A stretch of 64,000 nt of DNA. It comes from Castor canadensis. Taxonomy: Eukaryota; Chordata; Mammalia; Rodentia; Castoridae. Position numbers and translations under genes: made by a program. The stretch spans positions 110,754,343-110,818,342 of the forward strand of contig NC_133394.1 of the NCBI RefSeq assembly GCF_047511655.1, read 5' to 3'. Positions 54,690 to 64,000 of this stretch are shown piece after piece (position 1 is the first letter of the stretch; every line of letters begins with the position of its first letter). The notes under the pieces are model-generated. The model saw nothing but the letters and a program-made list of their open reading frames with translations, was not told the DNA's origin and searched no databases.

Positions 54690-54895
54690 TGTCCCAGGCA
54701 GTGGATATGATACTACTACAGCCACTAGCTGTGTGACCTGGGGAACTGTTCTAAACCTCTCTGAGCATCAGTTTTCTCATCTGTAAAACGAAGCTACTAC
54801 CAAGCTCACAAAGTGGGTGTGGGAGTCACATGAGTTAATTCATTTTAAAAGCTTAGCACAGTGCCTGGCCCACTGTTAGCCTTCAGTAAAGGTTA
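54690..54895 (+). repeat. MIR SINE
   Basis: ccactagctgtgtgacctgg, ctctctgagcatcagttttc, tcatctgtaaaacgaagcta and gcacagtgcctggcccactg. This is one of the best-preserved MIRs in the window. Confidence 0.88.
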
Positions 54896-55759
54896 ATCTA
54901 GCCTACTTTCCCCTTTAGTTAAAGAGCAGCAGAGGGAAGCACAAATATGGCACACTCTTGTGACTTGTACCTACTGTTAACTCGTCACTTGCTGTGAGCA
55001 CTGAGTTAACCAATACTGAACAGCTCCTCCTGGGGGCAATGCAGTCAGGATTCTGGGGGCCTCTCATTACATTGTTGTCAACCCATTGATACATCACTGT
55101 GTTTTACATGTGTTTCTGTGTAAAGAAACCTATTTAATATAGGTTATGACTCATTGACATTGTACTCTCAGCCAATGGCACTGTAACTCGTGCCTGAGTG
55201 AGGCTCATCAGACACATGTTCTCCAGAAGGCACATCGAGCCCTCTTATCCTCAGGGACATGAGACGGCACTTCAGTACAACACTTGGGGCCATTTTAAAC
55301 TGCTAAATCACCCACAAAAAGCACAAAAATACAAAAAAAAAGTCACACTAAATAGATTGCAAAAGCAACAGTTATTTTAGTGTCCCTTCAGTATGACAGC
55401 TGAAATAGAAAGGTAGAGATGCCTCAGCTGGGAGCCTGCACATTAAGCAACTCATATTTTTTACTACTCTGTGCATGCCCGCTAATGATTTGACTTGAGG
55501 GTTACAAATAAGTTTTAGCAATTAGGAGAAATTGCAAATGTGGAACCTGCAAATGAGGGCTGACTGTGTTTAGAAACAGCCAGGTGATCTGCAACAAACA
55601 TCAAGGAACACCAAGGATTCTGAGAACAGACCCATGTGTCAGCTATTCTTCCTTCATGTGTCCCAAAGCATATAATGGAGCTGTGGGCACAGAACAGTTA
55701 TTTAGGGAATAATTCTTAGACTTGATCAATTTAACAAACATATTTGCTATCCCTGTTTT

Positions 55760-55837
55760 TTGCAGTACTGGGATTTGAACCCAGGGCCTTGTGGTTGCTA
55801 GGCAGGTGCTCTACCACTTGAGCCCTGCCCCAGCCCT
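55760..55837 (-). repeat. ID-like SINE, antisense, with target duplication
   Basis: tgcagtactgggatttgaac, ccagggccttgtggttgcta and ggcaggtgctctaccacttg. Flanks GCTATCCCTGTTTT (55,746-55,759) and GCTTTCCCTGTTTT (55,838-55,851) differ once. Confidence 0.92.
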
Positions 55838-56037
55838 GCTTTCCCTGTTTTGACTATCCCATGACAAGCCAGTGTTTGCTCTGGGCTCCCCTACAAACAG
55901 GACTGTTGGTCTGCCTTCGTAAGAGTGGAGAGTTATGGGAGAATGCTCCCTATTTCTCTCTCTCACCTTCCCATCAGCTAGCTGAGAAAACAAGGATTCC
56001 ATTACAAGTGGGAAATTATCAGAATTCCCTTTCTTTT

Positions 56038-56116
56038 GGTGGGACTGGGGTTTAAACTTAGGGCTTCATGCTTGCAAAGCAGGCACTCTACCACTTGACC
56101 CACACCTCGACCCCCT
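56038..56116 (-). repeat. ID-like SINE, antisense
   Basis: ggtgggactggggtttaaac, ttagggcttcatgcttgcaa and gcaggcactctaccacttga. A degraded attcccttt-type duplication is visible on both sides. Confidence 0.85.
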
Positions 56117-56311
56117 TGATTCCCCTTTATTCACATGAAGTCCCTGCTTCTTGTACATGGTGTGCTGTACCATGTGTATCATAAGGAAATTTAGGCTCAT
56201 GAGAGAGATACTGGCCTCTCTAGAAGCCTGCAAACCTGTGGTCCATCCTGGTCATTTTTGAAGTGTAGAAAAGCAGAATAGGAAGTTAGACTCAAAATAA
56301 GAGAGTCCAGA

Positions 56312-56400
56312 AGCTGGGAGTATGGTTCAAGGGGTAGAGTGCATGCCTAGCAAACATGAGGCTCTGAGTTAAAAAAAAAAAAAATCAGTACTGAGAGAGA
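56312..56400 (+). repeat. ID-like SINE, internally shortened
   Basis: gctgggagtatggttcaagg, ggtagagtgcatgcctagca, aacatgaggctctgagtt and then an A-run, with the B-box end missing or displaced (tcagtactgag follows the A-run). Confidence 0.75.
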
Positions 56401-56466
56401 CAGACAGAGACAGAGAAAGCCACTATGTAAGTCAGATCAGTAAAAATGTACAGGAACAAAGAATGT

Positions 56467-56490
56467 ACACACACACACACACACACACAG
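56467..56490 (+). repeat. (AC)n microsatellite
   Basis: About 12 CA units. Confidence 0.95.
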
Positions 56491-57099
56491 CCCTCAACCC
56501 TTCATTTTTAATCATTGGAAGCATATTTTCTGCAAGGGAAAAGTGACAAAGAGTACATTTACACTTGTGGCCTATGAATACATTATAATTTGATTACAGA
56601 TTGTAGGAGCTTGCAAGCAGTGTAACTATGGCTAAGTGTGAGGTATATAAATGAATTCACTATTACTGTGCCCAAAGTGACATTTGGGAATGAGATGAGT
56701 GGATCTTCTTTTTTTTTCCTTACAGTTGAGCTAAGAAGAGAATATTGGTCCAAAAGAATCTTAAAGATTGTGTTTAAACACCTGGGTAAATGCTAAGGAA
56801 AATATACTATAATTCACATCACTTTATCCAGCTCCCTGGTAAAGGGGTAAAGGCAGATTTTAAATAGGTGCAGTGAGCTGCAGAGAGGATGGGGTCTCAT
56901 CTTCCAGTTAGCCTTCAACAACTCACTGTCAGATATTTCACTTTTTGGACAAACCACAGTGGATTTTAGAGTCTTAACTTATCTATTCTTATTAATTAAT
57001 TTAATTTCAACTGCTATGTAGCTTCCATGTGTTCTGGGAATGTGAGCTGATTTCATTTTCACTAAAGATCTTTTTTGTTATTAAAACCTAACATTGTCC

Positions 57100-57210
57100 C
57101 TGCAGTCAAGGGGCTGAGGCAGGAGAGTCACAAATTCAAAGCCAGCCTGGGCCACCTAACAAGATCCTGCCTCAGGAGAGAGGGATTGAGAGAGAGAGAG
57201 AAATAAATAT
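57100..57210 (+). repeat. B1 fragment with GA-rich tail
   Basis: ggggctgaggcaggagagtc, acaaattcaaagccagcctg and ggccacctaacaagatcctg followed by gagagagagag. Confidence 0.8.
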
Positions 57211-57962
57211 AATCCTTTACCACCATTTCAATGAACCATAATTTACTCCAGTTCTTCTGTCATAAATAAGCTTTCAATTCACATCTTTAGACATAAAGAT
57301 TTTTTTCTGTGTGTCCCCATAGAATAGTTTCAAAATGATAATTATTGACTCAAGAATATGAACATTTCTTAAAGTTTTTGTATTGATAATGGTGACTACA
57401 GTGTAAAAGTCAGCCTCTGCCTTGCTGTCTGAACACATTGTCCTCTAAAAACAGAAGTTCAAATGCAAAAACACTCCAGGACACAATCAAAATTACTTTT
57501 TAATTATGCTCAGGTTTGTTTTGTGACTGACCATTACAGCTGTACCTGCTTCTCATTTCCTATTTATAAAATGTGCAATTCCTGGCCAGAAATCCGAGGA
57601 CTCTGGCAGTCATCAAGTTTGCCTCCAAGAGTGCCAGGCCCTGGCAGTTTCTAGCTCATATCACAGAGTTCTCCCAGCAAGAGTAGAAAAAATGGACACC
57701 TGTGTGCTGCAGTACTTTCCTTTCATTGAAATCAGATTTGGTCAACCAGATATTTCAAAATAATGGGAAAGTGTCAAGAGTTTGCTTTGTACACAGCTGA
57801 ATTGAGGTTCATTAAAAAAAAAAAAATCTGCATCGCTGCTAAAGTGGCTTGGAAATGTCTGTTGTCATGGCAGCCAGCTATGTGAGAGGTTAACATCCAA
57901 AACTTTGTGACATTTGGAGGTTTTTTCTTTAATATTTTTTCACACAAGGAAAAGAAAGTCTT

Positions 57963-58168
57963 GCCCTGGATGTGGTGGCACAACCTGTGGTCCTGATACT
58001 TGGGAGGTAGAAGTTGGGGGATTGAGATCCAAGGCCATCCTAGACAAAGTTAGTGTGTGAGAGACCCTCGCTGGAAGCGAAGAAAAAGTGAAGGGACTGG
58101 GGATGTGGCTCAAGTGGTGGGGTGCTCGCCTAGCAAGCGCAAGGCCTTAGAAGTACAGCAAAAAAAAG
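57963..58168 (+). repeat. B1+ID dimeric SINE
   Basis: ctggatgtggtggcacaacc ... gatccaaggccatcctagac, then gggactggggatgtggctca, agtggtggggtgctcgccta and gcaagcgcaaggcctt with an A-rich tail. The right unit's 3' part is shortened. Confidence 0.85.
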
Positions 58169-58432
58169 AGTCTTCACTAGTCTATTTGATGACATCCCAT
58201 AATATACAGTAGCCCCCATCCTTAGTTTCTCTTTCCAAAGTTTCAGTTGCTTGTCAGCTGCAGTTTGAAAATATTAAATACAAAATCCCAGAAATAGACA
58301 ATTCATAAGTTTTTATAGTTATAAGTGTTTATAAGTTATGGTTGTCACAGCATATTATTACATTTGTTCTATATTACTGTTGTTACTGTTAATCTCTTTA
58401 CTGTGTCCAATTTATAAACTAAGCTTTATCGG

Positions 58433-58535
58433 GCTGGTGAAGTGGCTCAAGTGGTAGAGTGCCTGCCTGCCAAGTGCAAGACCCTGAATTCTAACCCCAG
58501 TACCACAATAAATAAGTAAATAAGTAAATAAATAA
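58433..58535 (+). repeat. ID-like SINE
   Basis: gggctggtgaagtggctcaa, gtggtagagtgcctgcctgc and ctaaccccagtaccacaata with an (AAATAAGT)n-type tail. Flanking AAGCTTTATC and AAGTTTTATC suggest a target duplication with one difference. Confidence 0.88.
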
Positions 58536-58684
58536 AAATTAAGTTTTATCATAGGTTTTGTTTTGTAAAGAGAAAAACATAACATATCCAGTGTGGTGCT
58601 ATGTACACTGTCAGGTGTCCATTGGGGGTCCTGGTATGTATACCCCATCGATAAGGGAAGAACTACTGTATGTCCAATTCATTC

Positions 58685-58862
58685 TCTCCATTTACTTGTC
58701 TGTTCGTTTGTTTGTTTGTTTGTGTTGAGGGAGGTTAGTTTAGTTTGGTTTAGGTCTTTTGAGGCAGGGTCCTGCTGTGTTACCCAGGCTGGCTTGGAAT
58801 TCACGATCTTTCTGCCTCTACATCCTGAGTGCTGGATTACAGATAAGCACCACCGCAACCAA
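58685..58862 (-). repeat. B1/Alu-type SINE, antisense
   Basis: (TTTG)n tail, then gaggcagggtcctgctgtgt, tacccaggctggcttggaat, tcctgagtgctggattacag and ataagcaccaccgcaacc. Confidence 0.88.
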
Positions 58863-59267
58863 CTCAATATCTCTTTGAAATGAGCTCAGTGTATAATGCC
58901 AAAACCATGGTTGACCACTTGTGCTATCTTGGTTTGTGGGATGTTCTGTTAGTCTCCACCTCTCAGGGAGAGCCTGTGGCATGCCCCAATTATTAAAAAT
59001 ATAAAAGAATGTACTTACAACATTCTACCATATGTGTCCTTGGAGCTCTCCTTGGGGAGAGCTCCTTGAGGCTGACAAAGCCTCGTTTCTCTTTTTCTCA
59101 ACTCCTTTCATCTCCAGCACATTCAGCAACAATAGTCCTTTGTAAGGCAGTTCTTCTGTTAAGACAGTAAGCAGTGCTAAGAATATATTTATAAAATGGA
59201 GAAGCAGCTGTAATTTTCAGGCAGAATTTTTCCCATATTTGACTGAAAGATGAAATTGTAAGAATTT

Positions 59268-59400
59268 TCACGTGCATGCATGCACATATCACTTCTTTAA
59301 TCCTTGCAAGAACCCTGTGGTAAAGTATCACCCCTGCATTATAAATTAGGCAACCAAGATGCAGTGGTGTGAACCCAGGCAGAGTGCCTCTTAGCGGGGG
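59268..59400 (-). repeat. MIR SINE, antisense
   Basis: ctttaatccttgcaagaacc, ctgtggtaaagtatcacccc, attaggcaaccaagatgcag and gtgtgaacccaggcagagtg correspond to reverse MIR. Confidence 0.65.
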
Positions 59401-61227
59401 TCAAATATAGCTGAACAAAGAAGTCAGCCCATGTCATGCACCATACTTCAGTCCACAGGCAGCTAAGGCTGAGCATCAGAGCCTGTTGAACGTGACAAGT
59501 AGGTCATTCATCATTCATTCATTCACTGTTCTTAATCTGTGCGGTTCAGTTTTCAGTCCTAACCTTGTGTCTCCATTAAATTTCCTGTGTGGTTCATATT
59601 CTGTGTTTCCACCATCCCCAGTCCCTCTGAGTGTTACCAGCGTATGAAAGTGCATATGTTTGTGATTGCTTTGTTAAATCACATATGTGCTTTTTGAAGA
59701 AAAATGCCCAGAGAATCTACAGCTGTTATTTTGATAAACTCTAATTCAGCCTTTAATAGTGGCAATTGTCTACTACAGCGTGATAAAATTATTCCCAAGA
59801 CCCTGTGATCAACTTGGCTAATCGCAGGTGATCCACCTCCAAAGAGTGCACACTCCCTGGCTCTGTAAGCTTTGCAAAATAAAATAACCAACGTGTCATT
59901 TCATTTCCTGAGAAAAATGCAAAACAAATGAGAATAGGTAATCAGATAAATCACTGCTTTCACATGCGTTTTCTAAAAATAAAACCTATCTCACTGAAGA
60001 GCATACAACTCTGTGAAGAACCAATTAAACTTTCAATGAGCTTGAATAAAATTGAGTCCTCTGGGGAGATACCATCATTGTGTACATTTCAACTTTGCAA
60101 AATAAGAATGTGACCCACTGAGTCCTTTAAAGCAACAGTGCGCATCATAAGAATGGGAAAGCCTAACTTCTGACACTGCTAAAGAAAGAGGAATGTGAGT
60201 AGATTTCTCATGCAAGAGTGACATTTATCTCAGACTGAAGAATCCTTAGCTAAAAAAAAAAAAAGGTGAAGGAATATTTCACAGCAATTTTCTGAATCAG
60301 TTGTATAATTTTGATATTTTAGTTTATAAATACTTTCAGTTACATGAACTGCCCGATATGTGAAGGTACCCAATGTGAAAGTGCTATTTGATACAGTTCC
60401 TTCACTATTGGATGGTTGGATTTGGGGGAGAAGATGAGGAGAATGATGACCCAAAAGGGTCATAGCTGGTCTATCAGTAAAGAATGTGTTCACCTGCAAA
60501 TAACAGAAAACCTGACTACAATGGGTTGCTCATTGCTGGGGGGTGGGGGCAGGTATTTGCTTGCAGAACAGGAGTCCAGCTATGGGTAGCCACTGGTATT
60601 GGTTTCACTGCTTAGCAGTGCTACCAAGGTGCCAGGGTCTTTCTGTCTTCCTGCCCTGTTATCCTTTGCATGTTAGCTTTTGTCTTCATGCCTGATTGTT
60701 GCAAGAAAGCTACTGTACAGTCGATAAAGAGTCATCTCTAAAGACAAAAGAACAGGAAAATGGCAAGGCCAGCCATGTATACCAGTTTTACCAGGGGAGC
60801 AAATACTGCCCAGAAACCCCCACTCAGCTAATTCCTGCCAAATCTCATTGACTGGAAGTGGGTCACTTGGCTTCTCCTAGCAGCAAGAGAGTCTAAGAAG
60901 AGGAGTGGTGGGGACTGGGGTAGGGTCAGCGACCTAGGGTCTCTGGGCTGGGTGAAAGTTCCTCTTCTTAGCTTTGCATTTCAGACACAGTTGCTGAATG
61001 TAGATTTAAAGGATGACTAGAAGTTTAGTGTTTTAGACACCACAGATAGCACTATACTGAACCAAAATCATTCACCACTCACTTTTGAAAACCAGATGAT
61101 AAAATAGGTCATGATGGGGAGTGGAAGAGATGAAAAGCTTTGTAGCAAAATATATCATTCCCAAAGCTCAATTGGAAGAAGTCCTGTCTGGAAGATGTCA
61201 GAGATCTTTACAAAGGCCATTTTGGCT
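59401..61227. other. IGFBP7 intron 1, mostly unassigned
   Basis: No exon or clear repeat is recognised. Local simple sequence (CATT)n lies near 59,508-59,525. Confidence 0.4.
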
Positions 61228-61680
61228 TGTTTTTTTTTCTATTTTTTTTATCAGCATATATTAATTGTACAAAGAGGTTTTGTACAGTTTCCATACATGC
61301 ACATAATATATTTTGATCTAATTCATCACCTCTATTTCTCTTTCTTACCTGCCCTTTTAAACAATTTCAACAAGTTTCATTATTCTGTTTTCATATATTG
61401 CCTGTGAAGTACTTGGATCATATTTACCCTCCACACTTCATCTTCTCTCATCCCACTGGTTTCCACCCCCAAACAGTCCCCATATTTTACACTCATGTTG
61501 TTCTTGTTTTTAAGGTGCGGATTCCAAATATGAGAGAAAACATGCAGTGTTTGGCTTTCCTTAGTCTGCTTTATTTCATTTAACATGATTTCCAGTTCCA
61601 TCCATTTTCCTGTAAATTGCATAATTTTGTTCTTTTTTATGGCTAAATAACTCTGTTGTGTGTATGGACCACATTTGATA
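61228..61680 (-). mobile_element. 5'-truncated L1 3' end, antisense
   Basis: A T-rich stretch then ttatcagcatatattaattg ... ccaaatatgagagaaaacat ... tttatggctaaataactctg matches the antisense L1 at 23,925-24,360 in the same order but is shorter. Confidence 0.85.
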
Positions 61681-61999
61681 AAGACCATTTAGAAAGAAAT
61701 GACATTTCCCTTTTAAAAGTGTCCTTCACAGAAATGATGGTGAACAGGTTGGAGAATTCCTGCCTACTTTGCTTTAATATGTGAAAAAGATAATCAAAAA
61801 TTAACTCAAATATTAGAAGTTTATTGTTTATATGTAGATACATGCTGTAAAAATATATGTAGAAACAAGCATACTATGATTTTCATAAGTTGTATAAGCT
61901 TCCATTCATCCTCGGGCCTAAGTCTGATAAACTTCTAATTATTATAATGTTTTATGTCTATTTAAATCATACATATCAAAGAGATTCATGTTTAGGAGA

Positions 62000-62190
62000 G
62001 TAAGGGGTTCAAATCCCCACTCTCCTGCTTACTAAATGCATGGTGTCGGAGAGCCTCAGTTTTGTCATCTATAATATGAGGACAATATTGCCTACCCCAA
62101 GGGCTGGTGATAGACTGACTTTCTGTGAGGCATCAAGCGTGGTGTCTGGCACACAGTAGGGTCTTGTCATTAGTAACAGAGGCTAACACT
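62000..62190 (+). repeat. MIR SINE
   Basis: gttcaaatccccactctcct, gagcctcagttttgtcatct, ataatatgaggacaatattg and gtgtctggcacacagtaggg. Confidence 0.82.
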
Positions 62191-62454
62191 GCTGGAACAG
62201 CCCTCAGACATTATGTTCACAGTACTGTTAACTTTATTCTGTGTTTTTCTGCAAGGACACATGGAGACATAGTGAAGGGTGGAGACAGAAAGGGAAGAAG
62301 GTTGAGGCAATTTGGGGAATTATATAGAGAAAATGAGGACTGTTCTTGCCCAAACTAGTTCTGAGCCTTTATGTTTTTATATATTTATCATTTACATCCT
62401 GCCTTCCAACATAGGATTTGAGGCAATTTATATCATCACTCTCTGTAGATTATA

Positions 62455-62690
62455 GTAGTAGTGTTGCAGAAAGCACTGACTTTAGAAATAAAGAGTCTGA
62501 GTCCTGACTCTGCATAGACTAAATATGATGGTGAGCACATTTTTAATCTCTCCATCCCTCCATCACCTCCATCTGTCACATGGAGCCAGCAGGCCCTACA
62601 TTAAAGGATTAGGATTGGTGTTATGGAAATAAATGAAGTAATGGATTTAAAAACCTTTGAGACGGTAAAGCTCTAGGTGAATGCAAAATT
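62455..62690 (+). repeat. MIR SINE
   Basis: ttgcagaaagcactgacttt, agagtctgagtcctgactct, caccatctgtcacatgg-like, and taaagctctaggtgaatgca at the end. Confidence 0.65.
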
Positions 62691-63367
62691 TTATTCCTTT
62701 TGACTTTGCCGATTATGATAGCAACAACTCTCAAATATGCCCAATTAGCTAACTGCCTAGTGTACATCTGTGTCAGATGTTTGCTTCTGTACATCTGGGC
62801 CACCCCTTCTCTTCAAATCAATAGCAGCAAGCAGAGCCCAGGGACTCCTAAGTTGTCACATTAGCCTGAATCATCCAATTAGTAAGGAAATCTACGACAT
62901 CAAGTTTATATGTAGCAAAATATAAAATATTCCAAAATCAGCATCCATTTGAGATAGTCCATTCCTCTCCTGCCCTTCATTAGCTGGGCAATCAAGAATT
63001 GGCATCGTTCTCCCATCTGCAAGTTCATGTTGCACATTGACCTGGACAGGTGTAATGAGGGCAACTTTTGTGCTCCCATCAGTCACTTTAATGAGTACAA
63101 GAAAGTGTACTATCACCCTGCCAGAATTCCTATACCCTGCCAGAAGGTATAGGAATTAAGAACCACTCATTCCTCAGTTAAGACTGGGGCTCTAGGCGCA
63201 TAGAACACAGACTCATGGCTCGGGGCGGGGGGTGGGGTCTAATTTAATGGGGATATGGCAATGGCAGAGTTTCTCAATCTCCCTGAATTCAGTCCCCTTG
63301 TAAAAAACAGATTGAGCCACTAGAAGTCTGGTTGACAGAGCTTGCAGGGAGAATGGGGTAGGGAGTT

Positions 63368-63465
63368 GGCCCCAGGCTGACCTCAAAGTGTGGATCCTCC
63401 TGCTTCTGCCTCCTGAGTGCTGGGATTACAGATCTGTGCCACAACACCTAGCTCTCTATTTCCTT
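63368..63465 (-). repeat. B1-type SINE fragment, antisense
   Basis: caggctgacctcaaagtgtg, gatcctcctgcttctgcctc and ctgagtgctgggattacaga followed by tctgtgccacaacacctagc. Confidence 0.85.
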
Positions 63466-63824
63466 TTAGTTACCAAAAATTTAATTGAAAATTAGAGTAT
63501 AGACTCATAGATTTATAATGATTCTGCAGTGATTTTTTTGGTCCTCCTGCTCTTTAATTTCCCCTGCCCAGTTCCCTGCATTGTCTCCGTCTAAGTGATT
63601 TCACACATGACAGTTCTTTTGGATACAGAAGCACTGTCCCAGACCACAGTTTGGGATTCATGCTTATGTAAGAAAGAAAACTACAAAACATTCTTTGCAA
63701 TCCAGGCTAACTCTCAGGAAGTTCTTTCTTACTGGAACGAATGGCCCTCAGACACCAACTTTACACCTATTTTCTCCACTTCAGATATTGAGACAAAAAA
63801 TCAGAAAGGATTCTGGACCCCAAC
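63466..63824. other. IGFBP7 intron 1, unassigned
   Basis: No exon or repeat recognised. An open frame from 63,595 to 63,849 has no known domain. Confidence 0.4.
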
Positions 63825-63915
63825 TTTACCTTCCCATTTTGCAGATTGAAAAACTAAAGACTAAGTAGGATGTGGTGAGAAGTGGAATCAAAACCCACTC
63901 CCCCTGCCTGCCAGC
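63825..63915 (-). repeat. MIR SINE trace, antisense
   Basis: cccattttgcagattgaaaa, actaaagactaagtaggatg and agtggaatcaaaacccactc resembles reverse MIR (ccattttacagatgaggaaa ...). Confidence 0.6.
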
Positions 63916-64000
63916 CAACTGTGTTTTGTGATGCTCTTCTCTACCTTTCTCTCTCAGACACCAGCACCACCTAGTTGGCCCAGTATGTAGTATCTTTTAC

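Larger units (their letters stand above)
42846..64000 (+). other. IGFBP7: IGFBP7 intron 1, 5' part (runs off the window)
   Basis: The intron begins with donor sequence gtgggc at 42,846. No exon resembling the Ig-domain part of IGFBP7 is recognisable in any frame before the window ends, so at least 21.1 kb of intron 1 is present. A very long first intron is normal for this gene in mammals. The intron contains SINEs, MIR/L2 relics, an L1M fragment and one antisense L1 3' end, listed separately. The unique sequence between them shows nothing I can name. Confidence 0.85.

Noticed and set aside
42846-64000. Search for IGFBP7 exon 2 (Ig-like domain) in the downstream sequence
   Set aside because: No frame shows the expected start of the Ig-domain exon, so the remainder is treated as intron 1.
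1-64000. CRISPR arrays, operons, phage or integron structures
   Set aside because: There are no spaced direct repeats of CRISPR type and no prokaryotic gene layout; the sequence is mammalian.

Overview
This is nuclear DNA of a placental mammal, almost certainly a rodent. The window is full of L1 retrotransposons, B1 (7SL-derived) SINEs, ID-like tRNA-derived SINEs, B1+ID composites, MIR/L2 relics, MaLR LTRs and microsatellites. The abundance of B1+ID composites and of an ID-like SINE with the consensus ggctggnggagtggctcaag points to a non-murid rodent. Castor (beaver) is my best guess, but the sequence alone does not prove the species.

Layout. 1-42,050 is intergenic sequence with no protein-coding gene that I can support. 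3.7-4.2 kb holds a solo MaLR LTR inserted in a MIR, with a 5-bp target duplication. 4.4-5.4 kb is a truncated L1 3' end. 6-9.3 kb is a SINE/LTR cluster. About 9.65-23.8 kb is one old, roughly full-length plus-strand L1. Its ORF1 was hit twice: by a short antisense L1 3' end (11,582-11,953) and by a younger, nearly full-length L1 (12,286-18,359). Its ORF2 was hit by two SINEs. A minus-strand L1 3' end follows at 23.9-24.8 kb. 27.6-28.2 kb is a young truncated L1 with a probable 3' transduction. 28.5-29.1 kb is an L1M fragment inside a hAT element. 38.5-40.1 kb has an inverted MLT1 LTR pair, a B1 and an L1 RT relic.

The one real gene is IGFBP7 on the plus strand. A CpG island (about 42,060-42,860) contains GC boxes, a TATA-like box and an initiator. 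Coding exon 1 is 42,371-42,845 (158 codons plus one base) and ends in a GT splice donor. It encodes the signal peptide, the IGFBP N-terminal domain, the basic heparin-binding stretch and the Kazal/follistatin-like domain. Everything from 42,846 to the window end is the 5' part of intron 1. The Ig-domain exons are not in the window.

The most unusual item is the younger L1. A 486-bp segment carrying reverse-transcriptase motifs A to C is joined in frame to the ORF1 N-terminal half, replacing the ORF1 C-terminus and the ORF2 endonuclease. The same RT segment recurs about 1 kb downstream at its normal place. No CRISPR array, operon, tRNA or rRNA gene is present. All assignments come from reading the sequence by eye; boundaries of diverged repeats are approximate.
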